A stretch of DNA of 35,539 nucleotides from DASVDK01 sp036381125 [NCBI: Thermodesulfobacteriota bacterium]. GTDB taxonomy: Bacteria; DASVDK01. A model generated the notes under the pieces. It was not told the DNA's origin. It did not search any database and saw only the letters and a list, made by a program, of their open reading frames with translations. Shown one piece after another: positions 24,514 to 32,645 of this stretch. Numbering within the stretch: the stretch's first letter is position 1; each line of letters starts with the position of its first letter. The stretch covers positions 1 through 35,539 of the forward strand of contig DASVDK010000296.1 in assembly GCA_036381125.1 (NCBI GenBank), written 5' to 3'. The translations under genes and the position numbers were made by a program.

Positions 24514-24593
24514 GTTCTATCAGGAAACGGGCGCGGAGGGAAGCGCCGCGAGAATCGGGCTCTCGGGCCCTGCTTCACACAAGAGGAGTCCCC

Positions 24594-26504
24594 ATGACCG
24601 CCAACCGCATGCACGTGACCAGCGAGGAGGAATCCCGGCAGGTCGCCGAGCAGGCGCGCCAGAGCGAGTGGGAAGGCCGCGGCTTCCTGCGCGACCTCTT
24701 CCTCGGCCGCTTCGACGTGGGGCTCATCCACCCCTTCCCCGCCGGCGCCCCGGAGCGGCCGGAGTTCCGCGAGTTCTACGATCGGATGGAGGCCTTCCTC
24801 AAGACCGTCGACTCGGCCGCGATCGACCGGACCGGCGAGTACCCGCCGGAGGTCATCGACGGGCTGCGCCGCCTCGGCGCCTTCGGGATGAAGATCCCCA
24901 CGGAGTACGGCGGCCTTGGCCTCTCGGTGCACGAGTACTGCGCCGTCATGGAGATGATCGGCAGCTACGACGGCAACATCACGGCGCTCCTGTCGGCGCA
25001 CCAGTCGATCGGCGTGCCGAAGCCGCTCACCCTGTTCGGTACCGAGGCGCAGAAGCGCCAGTACCTGCCCCGCTGCGCGCAGGGCGCCATCTCGGCCTTC
25101 GCCCTGACCGAGCCGCACGTGGGCTCAGACCCGGCCAGCCTCTCCACCACCGCCGTGCGCGACGGCGAGTACTACGTCCTGAACGGCGAGAAGCTCTGGT
25201 GCACCAACGGCACCCTGGCGGAGCTGCTCGTCGTCATGGCGCGCGACCCGGAGACGAGGAAGATCAGCGCCTTCGTCGTCGAGACCGCCTGGCCCGGCGT
25301 CACCGTCGAGTACCGCTGCCGGTTCATGGGGCTCAAGGCGCTCGCCAACGGCGTCATCAGCTTCACGAACGTCCGGGTGCCGAGGGCGAACCTGATCGGC
25401 GAGGAGGGCAAGGGGCTCAAGATCGCCCTGATCACGCTCAACACCGGCCGGCTCACCCTCCCCGCCATCTGCTCGGGGCTCGCCAAGCAGTGCCTTCGCA
25501 TCACCCGCGGCTGGGCGGCGGCCCGCTCCCAGTGGGGCGCGCCGATCGCGAAGCACGAGGCGATCGCCCATCGCATCGCGGACATGGCCGCCACCGCCTT
25601 CGCCATGGACTCGATCTGGAAGCTCACGAGCCAGCTTGCCGACCGGGGCGGCTACGACATCCGGCTCGAGGCGGCCGCGGCCAAGGAGTGGAACACGGTG
25701 CGCGGCTGGGAGCTGATCGACCAGACGCTCCAGATCCGCGGCGGCCGCGGGTACGAGACCGAGGCCTCGCTCGCCGGCCGGGGCGAGACGCCGATCGGCG
25801 TCGAGCGGATGATGCGCGACTCCCGCATCAACCTCATCTTCGAGGGGTCGAGCGAGATCATGCACCTCTTCATGGCCCGCGAGGCGGTCGACACCCACCT
25901 CCAGGTGGCGGGGGCCATGATCGACCCGAAGAAGACGCTCGCCGACAAGCTCGCCGCCCTGCCGAAGATCGCCGGCTTCTACGCCGGCTGGTACCCTGGC
26001 CTCTGGCTGCGGGGGGTCCGGGCCGGCTCGCAGTACCGCGAGTTCGGCCCGCTCGGCGCGCACCTCGCCTTCGTCGAGCGAAGCGCGCGCAAGCTCGCGC
26101 GCGAGACGTTCCACGCCATGGGGGTCTACGGCGCGAGGATGCAGCGCAAGCAGGCGTTCCTCTTCCGCGTCGTGGACATCGCCATGGAACTGTTCGCGAT
26201 GGCGGCCTCGGTGAGCCACGCCCACGCGCTCGCGGGGCGGCCCGAGGGGGAGCGAGCCCGGACGCTCGCCGACCTCTTCTGCCGCAACGCGCGCCGCAAG
26301 GTGGCGGGCCTCTTCCGCGCCCTCTGGCGCAACGACGACGCGCGCAAGACCCGCGTGGCGGCCGACGTGGTGGCCGGCCTCGACCGGTGGCTCGAGGCGG
26401 GGGCCTTCGACCTCGGGCTCTCGCCCGAGGCGTTCGAGGCCAGGCCCTTCCGCCGGGCCGCGCGGACGCCGGCGGAGGCCGGTGCGGGCGCCGGCCGGAG
26501 CTGA
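24594..26504 (+). CDS. Acyl-CoA dehydrogenase, VLCAD/ACAD9-like, about 636 residues
   Basis: This flavoenzyme makes the first double bond in fatty acyl-CoA beta-oxidation. The N-terminal helical domain includes GLRRLGAFGMKIPTEYGGLG; the FAD/substrate loops are AFALTEPHVGSDPASL and GEKLWCTNG; and the base-bearing segment LIFEGSSEIMHLF holds the glutamate used by most members. The protein is 636 residues, longer than the usual 380, with an extra C-terminal helical domain from about 450 as in VLCAD and ACAD9. ATG at 24594 has AAGAGGAG. It is divergent from a TetR-type gene. Chain-length preference is not visible, and no other beta-oxidation gene is in the window. Confidence 0.93.
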   Translation: MTANRMHVTSEEESRQVAEQARQSEWEGRGFLRDLFLGRFDVGLIHPFPAGAPERPEFREFYDRMEAFLKTVDSAAIDRTGEYPPEVIDGLRRLGAFGMKIPTEYGGLGLSVHEYCAVMEMIGSYDGNITALLSAHQSIGVPKPLTLFGTEAQKRQYLPRCAQGAISAFALTEPHVGSDPASLSTTAVRDGEYYVLNGEKLWCTNGTLAELLVVMARDPETRKISAFVVETAWPGVTVEYRCRFMGLKALANGVISFTNVRVPRANLIGEEGKGLKIALITLNTGRLTLPAICSGLAKQCLRITRGWAAARSQWGAPIAKHEAIAHRIADMAATAFAMDSIWKLTSQLADRGGYDIRLEAAAAKEWNTVRGWELIDQTLQIRGGRGYETEASLAGRGETPIGVERMMRDSRINLIFEGSSEIMHLFMAREAVDTHLQVAGAMIDPKKTLADKLAALPKIAGFYAGWYPGLWLRGVRAGSQYREFGPLGAHLAFVERSARKLARETFHAMGVYGARMQRKQAFLFRVVDIAMELFAMAASVSHAHALAGRPEGERARTLADLFCRNARRKVAGLFRALWRNDDARKTRVAADVVAGLDRWLEAGAFDLGLSPEAFEARPFRRAARTPAEAGAGAGRS

Positions 26505-26515
26505 CGGCGCCCGCG

Positions 26516-26540
26516 CCGGGGCACGGCTTGACGGCCCCGG
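26516..26540 (+). other. Inverted repeat between the acyl-CoA dehydrogenase and coxD
   Basis: CCGGGGC and GCCCCGG form a 7-bp stem with an 11-base loop. It has no T-run, so it may be a weak terminator. A TTGACG in the loop (26528-26533) could be a -35 for coxD, with CAGACT (26551-26556) as a poor -10. Confidence 0.3.
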
Positions 26541-26565
26541 ACCGGGCGACCAGACTTGAGGGAGG

Positions 26566-27468
26566 ATGCGTCCCGAGATCCGCAAGATCCGCGACGCCAT
26601 GGAGGCGGCGCACTACGTCACGGACGCGCCGGTGGCGACGGCCGTCCACCTCGCCGTGACGCTCGGCCGGCCGCTCCTCATCGAGGGGCACGCCGGCGTC
26701 GGCAAGACCGAGGTCGCCAAGGTCCTCGCCGCGGTCCAGCAGACCAACCTCATCCGCCTGCAGTGCTACGAGGGCCTCGACGCCGCGCAGGCGCTCTACG
26801 AGTGGAACTACCCGAAGCAGCTCCTGCGCATCAAGCTCGAGGAGGGCGACGGCCGCCCGGTCGAGGCCCGCGAGGCCACGATCTTCAGCGAGCCCTTCCT
26901 GCTGAAGCGCCCGCTCCTGCAGGCCATCGCGCAGCCCGGTCCTCCCCCGGTGCTGCTCATCGACGAGATCGACCGGGCCGACGAGGCGTTCGAGGCGTTC
27001 CTGCTCGAGATCCTGTCCGACTTCCAGGTGACGATCCCGGAGGTGGGGACGATCCGCGCGGCGCGGCCGCCGCACGTGGTCCTCACCTCGAACCGGACGC
27101 GCGAGCTGACCGACGCCCTGAGGCGCCGCTGCCTCTACCTCTGGATCGACTTCCCGGCCCTCGACAAGGAGGTCCGCATCATCCGCGCGCGGCTGCCGGG
27201 GGTGAACGAGCGGCTCGCGGTGGAGATCGGCCGCGTCATGCAGCGGCTCAGGCGCGAGCGGCTCGCCAAGCTGCCGGGCGTGGCCGAGACGCTCGACTGG
27301 GCCGCGGCGCTCGCCGCGCTGCACGCCGACCACCTCGACGCCGACCTCGTGACCGAGACGCTCGGCTGCGTCCTCAAGGACGCGGACGACGTGCGGAAGG
27401 TCGAGCGGCTGCTCGCGACCGGCGGCGTCGCGGCCCTCGTCGGGACCGACGGCGATGGACGCCCCTAG
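26566..27468 (+). CDS. coxD: MoxR-type AAA+ ATPase CoxD
   Basis: This 300-residue AAA+ ATPase has Walker A GHAGVGKTEVAK (residues about 41-52), Walker B VLLIDEIDRADEAFEAF and sensor segment LTSNRTRELTDALRRRC. MoxR-type ATPases act with VWA-domain partners as maturation chaperones. In Oligotropha, CoxD is needed to build the copper-sulfur-molybdenum centre of CO dehydrogenase. The purine-rich GAGGGAGG ends right at the ATG, which is unusually close, but the N-terminus matches relatives. coxE overlaps its end by 14 bases. It is the first gene of the form I cox run. Confidence 0.94.
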   Translation: MRPEIRKIRDAMEAAHYVTDAPVATAVHLAVTLGRPLLIEGHAGVGKTEVAKVLAAVQQTNLIRLQCYEGLDAAQALYEWNYPKQLLRIKLEEGDGRPVEAREATIFSEPFLLKRPLLQAIAQPGPPPVLLIDEIDRADEAFEAFLLEILSDFQVTIPEVGTIRAARPPHVVLTSNRTRELTDALRRRCLYLWIDFPALDKEVRIIRARLPGVNERLAVEIGRVMQRLRRERLAKLPGVAETLDWAAALAALHADHLDADLVTETLGCVLKDADDVRKVERLLATGGVAALVGTDGDGRP

Positions 27469-28633
27469 GCCGCGCAGCCTCGACGCCGCGGTGGTCGCGT
27501 TCGCGGCCCGATTGCGCGCCGAGGGGCTCGAGCCGCCGGCGGGGCACGCGCTCGTGGCGCTCCGGGCCCTCGAGGCGGTCGACGTGGCCGACCGCGAGGA
27601 GACCCGCCTCGCCCTGCGGGCGGTCTTCCCGTCCCGGCCCGAGGAGCTGCCGATCTTCGACCGGGCCTTCGACCGCTTCTGGGCGGCCCGGCCGCCGCGC
27701 ATGCCGGCCGTCAACGAGGTGCCGCTGCCGCCCGACCGGCGCGACCCTCCGGTCGCGCGGACGGACGGGGCGCGAGCCGAGCCGCGCGTCCTCGCGGGGC
27801 TCGCCCCGCTCGCCGAGACGCTCAGGGAGTGGGCCGAGGGGGAGGCCGCGGAGGACGACGACGCCCGACTCGACACGGCGGCCCTCTCCGACATCGAGGT
27901 CGTCGCCGAGAAGGACTTCTCCACGTTCACCCCCGACGAGCTGCCGGCCATCCGCCGCCTCACCCGCCGGCTCGCCCGCCGCCTGGCCGGGCGGCTCGGC
28001 CGGCGGCGGGTCGCCGGCCGCCGCGGGGCGGTCGACCTGCGCCGGACCCTGCGGCGGAACCTGGGCAAGGGCGAGGTCATCGAGCTGGCCTACCGCCGGC
28101 GGGCGCCGCGGCCGCCGCGCCTCGTCGTGCTCTGCGACGTGTCGGGGTCCATGGACCTCTACAGCCGGTTCCTGGTGCAGTTCCTCCACGCGCTGGCCGG
28201 CGCCTTCGCCGGGCTCGAGGTGTTCACCTTCTCGACGCGCCTGACGCGCGTGACCCCCTGCCTCAGGGCGCGGAGCTTCGCCCAGTCGCTGGCGGCGCTC
28301 GCGACGGTCACCGACTGGTCGGGCGGTACGCGCATCGGCGAGTGCATCGACCGGTTCGTGCGGGAGTGGGGCCGGCGCCACCTCGGCCGCCGCACGGTCG
28401 TGATCATCCTGAGCGACGGCTGGGATACGGGGGACCCGGACCTCCTCGCCGGCGCCCTGTCGGCCATCCGGCGGCGCGGCTCGCGCCTGGTCTGGCTCAA
28501 CCCGCTCCTCGGCCAACCCGATTACGCGCCGGAGACGCGCGGCATGGCGGCGGCGCTGCCGCTCGTCCACGCCTTCCTGCCGGCGCACAACCTCGCGAGC
28601 CTCGCGCGCCTCGAGCGCGCGCTGCGCATCTGA
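27455..28633 (+). CDS. coxE: VWA-domain protein CoxE
   Basis: This 392-residue protein is the partner of CoxD. A variable N-terminal half is followed by a basic Arg-rich stretch (about 165-200) and a von Willebrand A domain. The metal-ion site is visible: DVSGSMDLYS (DxSxS), the Thr in WSGGTRIGE and the Asp in ILSDGWDTGDPD. CoxE-type proteins are thought to deliver or present the enzyme to the AAA+ ATPase while the metal centre is made. The ATG lies within the end of coxD, so the two are translationally coupled. Confidence 0.93.
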   Translation: MDAPRPRSLDAAVVAFAARLRAEGLEPPAGHALVALRALEAVDVADREETRLALRAVFPSRPEELPIFDRAFDRFWAARPPRMPAVNEVPLPPDRRDPPVARTDGARAEPRVLAGLAPLAETLREWAEGEAAEDDDARLDTAALSDIEVVAEKDFSTFTPDELPAIRRLTRRLARRLAGRLGRRRVAGRRGAVDLRRTLRRNLGKGEVIELAYRRRAPRPPRLVVLCDVSGSMDLYSRFLVQFLHALAGAFAGLEVFTFSTRLTRVTPCLRARSFAQSLAALATVTDWSGGTRIGECIDRFVREWGRRHLGRRTVVIILSDGWDTGDPDLLAGALSAIRRRGSRLVWLNPLLGQPDYAPETRGMAAALPLVHAFLPAHNLASLARLERALRI

Positions 28634-28647
28634 CGGGAGGACCACCC

Positions 28648-29721
28648 GTGCACGATCCCCTCGACGAACTCGACCGACTCGCCCGCACCGAGCGCCGCGT
28701 GGCGCAGGCCACGCTCGTCGACACCCGGGGCACCACCCCGCGCAAGGAAGGGGCGAAGATGTGGGTGGGTGAGGCCGGTCGCCTCGTTGGCTCGGTCACC
28801 ATCGGCGGCTGCGTGGACGCGCGCGTCGTCGAGGCGGCCGAGGCGGCCCTCGCCGAGGGGAGGCCGCGCCTCGTCGCCGTCGACATGGGGGCCGAGGACG
28901 CCTGGGAGATCGGCCTCTCGTGCGGCGGCACGGTCGAGGTTTTCGTCGAGCCGATCGCGCTCGAGCCGGGCAGCCCGACGCTCGACCTCACGCGCCGCCT
29001 GCGGGCCAACACCGAGGCGGGCGGCCGCGCCGCGCTCGTGACCTCGCTCGACGGCGGCGGCCGGTTCCTCCTCTACGAGGACGGCCGGCGCGAGGGGAGC
29101 CTCGGCGACCCGGCGCTCGACGCCGCCGCCGTGCCGGTCGCCGCCGATCTCCTGCGCCGGGGCGCCTCCCGTACGATCGACCTCGGCGCGGGCCGGCGCG
29201 TCTTCGTGGAGAGCCACGGGCCGCGCGCGACGCTCGTCATCGTCGGCGCCACCCACGTCGGCGTGCCGCTCACGTCGCTGGCCAGGGTCATGGGCTTCCG
29301 GACCGTCGTGGTCGACGCCCGCCCGCGCTTCGCGACGCGCGAGCGCTTCCCGGACGCCGACGAGATCCGCATCGGCATCCCCTCGGAGATCGTCGCCGGG
29401 ATGCCGCTCACCCCCTCGACGGCGCTGGTGCTGCTGGCGCACGACTACAAGTTCGAGCGGCCGGTCCTCGCCCACGCGCTCGGGACCGAGGTGGGCTACA
29501 TCGGCATGCTCGGCAGCCGGCGGCGAGGCGCGGCCGTCAAGCGGCTCCTCGAGGAGGCGGGCGTCGCGCCGGCCGCACTCGAGCGGATCCGCGTGCCGAT
29601 CGGGCTCGCGCTGGGGGGCGACTCGGCGGCCGAGATCGCCCTCGCCATCCTTGCCGAGATCCAGGCGTCCAGGACCGGCGCCAGCGCCAGGCCGCTGGCG
29701 TCGGTCGGGGCCGGGCGATGA
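28648..29721 (+). CDS. coxF: XdhC/CoxF-type molybdenum-enzyme maturation factor
   Basis: This 357-residue protein belongs to the XdhC/CoxF family, which binds molybdenum cofactor and helps sulfurate and insert it. The N-terminal domain has GSVTIGGCVDARVVEAAEAAL and the cysteine motif SCGGTVEVFVEPI (residues about 91-103). The C-terminal Rossmann domain has ATLVIVGATHVGVPL and EVGYIGMLGSRRR. The start is GTG at 28648 with GGGAGG seven bases upstream; the larger open frame upstream overlaps coxE. The next gene overlaps its stop by four bases. A second family member is found downstream of coxL. Confidence 0.92.
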   Translation: MHDPLDELDRLARTERRVAQATLVDTRGTTPRKEGAKMWVGEAGRLVGSVTIGGCVDARVVEAAEAALAEGRPRLVAVDMGAEDAWEIGLSCGGTVEVFVEPIALEPGSPTLDLTRRLRANTEAGGRAALVTSLDGGGRFLLYEDGRREGSLGDPALDAAAVPVAADLLRRGASRTIDLGAGRRVFVESHGPRATLVIVGATHVGVPLTSLARVMGFRTVVVDARPRFATRERFPDADEIRIGIPSEIVAGMPLTPSTALVLLAHDYKFERPVLAHALGTEVGYIGMLGSRRRGAAVKRLLEEAGVAPAALERIRVPIGLALGGDSAAEIALAILAEIQASRTGASARPLASVGAGR

Positions 29722-30755
29722 CCCCCCGCGCGGTGGGACGCGCCGCCGCCTCGGCGGCCGCACTGCGGGGCCGCGTCCTCTGCCACGACGTCCGCGGGGC
29801 CGACGGCCGCGTGGCGGTCGCCAAGGGGACGCTCATCGACGACGCCGCGGCCGCCGCCCTCCTGGCCGCCCCGTGGCCCGAGCTGCACCTCCTCGACCTC
29901 GAGCCGGACGACCTGCTGCAGGAGCCGGCCGGCGGACGCCTCGCGCGCGCCGTGGCGGGCGACGGCGTGGCGGTCGCCGGCTGCACGGCCGGGCAATGGA
30001 CCCTCGAGGCGACGCGGCGCGGCCTGCTGCGGGTGGACGTGGACGCGCTCGAGGGGGTCAACGCCATCGAGGGGATGGCGGTCTTCACCCTCTTCGACCG
30101 CCAGGTGGTCGACGCGGGCGACGTCGTCGCCCGCGCGAAGGTCACGCGCCTCGCCGTGGGCGCCGGCCTCGTGTCGGCCGCGGAGGGGCGCGCCGGGGCG
30201 GCGCGCGGGCTCGTCCGCGTCCTCCCCTTCCGGACGCACCGGTTCGGCGGCGTGTCGGCCGAGTCGCTCGACGAGCGGGGGCGCGCCCGCTTCGAGACGG
30301 CGCTGGCCGAGAAGGTCGCCTGGTTCGGCTCGTCGCTCGTGGGCGTCCGGCACGCCGGCGACACGGCCGGTGCGGCGGACGCCATCGGCGGCCTCGTCGC
30401 CGAGGGGGCCGACGTCGTCGTCGTGGCCGGTGCGGCGGCGCTCGACCCGCTCGATCCGGTCTACCTCGGCCTCGAGCGCCTCGGCGCGCGGATGGAGCGG
30501 CACGGGCTGCCGGCCCACCCGGGGACGCACCTCTGGCTCGCCTGGCTCGACGGCCTCCCGATCCTCGGCGTCCCCGCGTGCGGGATGTTCTCGCAGGCCA
30601 CCATCGTGGACGTGGTGCTTCCGCGGCTCCTCGCGGGCGAGCGGGTCGGCTCGGGGGAGCTGGCCGGGCTCGGCCACGGCGGCCTCCTCACGCGAGAGGC
30701 CGCGTTCCGCTTCCCCCGGTACCGGGCCGCGGGCGAGCGGGGACTCCTCGGGTGA
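29718..30755 (+). CDS. MoeA-like molybdopterin-binding protein
   Basis: This 345-residue protein resembles the MoeA/MogA molybdopterin-binding proteins but is divergent. An N-terminal region with LRGRVLCHDVRGADGRVAVAKGTLI is like the part seen in MoeA-related proteins next to molybdenum hydroxylases. The C-terminal domain keeps the layout of the molybdopterin-binding fold: GADVVVVAGAAALDPLDP where MoeA has GGTSxGxxD, and LPILGVPACGMFSQ where MoeA has GLPGNPxS. The usual Ser/Thr is lost, the Asp is kept. It overlaps coxF by four bases. A role in making or inserting the cofactor for CO dehydrogenase is inferred; the chemistry may differ from MoeA. Confidence 0.8.
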   Translation: MTPRAVGRAAASAAALRGRVLCHDVRGADGRVAVAKGTLIDDAAAAALLAAPWPELHLLDLEPDDLLQEPAGGRLARAVAGDGVAVAGCTAGQWTLEATRRGLLRVDVDALEGVNAIEGMAVFTLFDRQVVDAGDVVARAKVTRLAVGAGLVSAAEGRAGAARGLVRVLPFRTHRFGGVSAESLDERGRARFETALAEKVAWFGSSLVGVRHAGDTAGAADAIGGLVAEGADVVVVAGAAALDPLDPVYLGLERLGARMERHGLPAHPGTHLWLAWLDGLPILGVPACGMFSQATIVDVVLPRLLAGERVGSGELAGLGHGGLLTREAAFRFPRYRAAGERGLLG

Positions 30756-31129
30756 CCTACGGCGCCGCGCTCCTCTCGCACTACCGCGCCCCGAGGAACT
30801 TCGGCGCGCTCGAGGACGCCGACGCGACCCACGAGGAGCTGAACCCGCTCTGCGGCGACCGCATCCGGATGTCCGTGCGCGTCCGCGACGGGCGGCTCGA
30901 CGCCGTCCGCTTCCGGGGCGACGCCTGCGCGATCGCCGTCGCGTCCGCCTCGATCCTGACCGAGCTGGTCACCGGGCTCGCGGCCTCGCAGGCCGAGGCG
31001 ATCGGCGACGCGGCCGTCCTTCCGGCGCTCGAGACGGACATCCCCCCCTCGCGCCTGCCGTGCGTCCGGCTGCCGATCGAGGCGCTTCGCGGCGCGCTCC
31101 GCTTGACGCTCGGGGCGGGGAACCTCTAG
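30752..31129 (+). CDS. sufU: SufU/IscU-like iron-sulfur cluster scaffold
   Basis: This 125-residue protein is a NifU-N-type scaffold on which [2Fe-2S] clusters are assembled. It shows HYRAPRNFGAL at the N-terminus and all three conserved cysteines with the Asp: NPLCGDRI, GDACAIAVASASIL and RLPCVRLPIEAL. GDACAIAVASAS and the RxPC..LP segment are closer to SufU than to IscU. It starts at GTG 30752, overlapping the preceding stop (GTGA). No cysteine desulfurase is nearby. Its place just before coxMSL suggests it supplies the two clusters of CoxS. Confidence 0.9.
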   Translation: MTYGAALLSHYRAPRNFGALEDADATHEELNPLCGDRIRMSVRVRDGRLDAVRFRGDACAIAVASASILTELVTGLAASQAEAIGDAAVLPALETDIPPSRLPCVRLPIEALRGALRLTLGAGNL

Positions 31130-31132
31130 GAT
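31103..31132 (+). promoter_or_regulatory. Candidate internal promoter for coxMSL
   Basis: TTGACG (31103-31108) and TAGGAT (31127-31132) are 18 bases apart, ending at the sufU stop; an overlapping TATAAC lies at 31132-31137. A 98-bp gap follows to coxM, the longest gap in the form I run, so a separate promoter for the structural genes is plausible. Confidence 0.35.
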
Positions 31133-31227
31133 ATAACTCCGTTTGCGTGTCGCGCCAGCGCGCGCTCCCTGGCATCGCCCTCCCGACGCGACCGGCACCA
31201 CCCACCCCTCGCGTGAGGAGCCCGGCG

Positions 31228-32121
31228 ATGATCCCTCCCCGCTTCGACTATCACGCCCCGGCGAGCCTCGACGAGGCGCTCTCCCTGCTCGCGCAGTACG
31301 GCGACGACGCCAGGGTGCTCTCGGGCGGCCAGAGCCTGATCCCGCTGCTCAAGCTCCGGCTCGCCTCCCCGCGCGTCCTGGTGGACATCAACCGGATCGC
31401 GCCGCTCGCCCGCCTCGAGGAGGCCGACGGCTCGCTCGTCATCGGCGCCCTCGTCCGAGAGGCCGACCTCGAGACCGCGGCCGCCGTGCGCGCGCGCTAC
31501 CCGATCCTCCTCGACACGGCCGGCGTCATCGCCGACCCGCTCGTCCGCAACCTCGCCACCGTCTGCGGCAACGTCGCCCACGCCGACCCGGCCAACGACC
31601 ACCCGGCCACCATGCTCGCCGTGGGCGCCGAGGCGGTGGTCGTCTCGCGGCGCGGGACGCGGCGGATCCGCGCGGCCGACCTCTTCACCGGCCCGTTCAC
31701 CACCGCGCTCGCGCCGGACGAGATCCTCGCCGAGATGCGGGTGCCGACGCCGCCGGCGCTGAGCGGCGGCGCCTACGTGAAGCTCGAGCGGAAGGTCGGC
31801 GACTTCGCCATCGCGGCCGTCGCGGCGCAGGTCACGCTCGGGGCCGACGGGACGTGCCAGCGGGCCGGCATCGGGCTCACGAACGTCGGCCTCACCCCCA
31901 TCGAGGCGCGGCAGGCGGCCTCGAGCCTGATCGGCCGGCGCCTCGACGACGCCGCCGTCGCCGAGGCCGCTCGCCTCGCCGCGGATGCGGCGGAGCCGAC
32001 GGCCGACCATCGCGGGAGCGTCGAGTACAGGCGGGACCTCGTGCGGGTCCTCACGGCGAGGGCGCTCCGCCGCGCCGCGGCCCGGGCCGGCGCGGACGGC
32101 ACGACGGCGCAGGCGGCCTGA
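31228..32121 (+). CDS. coxM: Aerobic CO dehydrogenase medium (FAD) subunit, form I
   Basis: This 297-residue subunit binds FAD. The two FAD loops are [15 protein letters not shown] (residues about 32-46) and [17 protein letters not shown] (about 111-127). The C-terminal part has [19 protein letters not shown], typical of CoxM. ATG at 31228 has GAGGAG seven bases upstream. It is followed after 13 bases by coxS and then coxL, the M-S-L order of form I clusters such as that of Oligotropha. It hands electrons from CO to the quinone pool. Confidence 0.95.
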   Translation: MIPPRFDYHAPASLDEALSLLAQYGDDARVLSGGQSLIPLLKLRLASPRVLVDINRIAPLARLEEADGSLVIGALVREADLETAAAVRARYPILLDTAGVIADPLVRNLATVCGNVAHADPANDHPATMLAVGAEAVVVSRRGTRRIRAADLFTGPFTTALAPDEILAEMRVPTPPALSGGAYVKLERKVGDFAIAAVAAQVTLGADGTCQRAGIGLTNVGLTPIEARQAASSLIGRRLDDAAVAEAARLAADAAEPTADHRGSVEYRRDLVRVLTARALRRAAARAGADGTTAQAA

Positions 32122-32134
32122 GGAGGACGGGGCG

Positions 32135-32620
<486 letters not shown>

Positions 32621-32645
32621 GATGGCCGGCCGGGAGGCACGTGAG

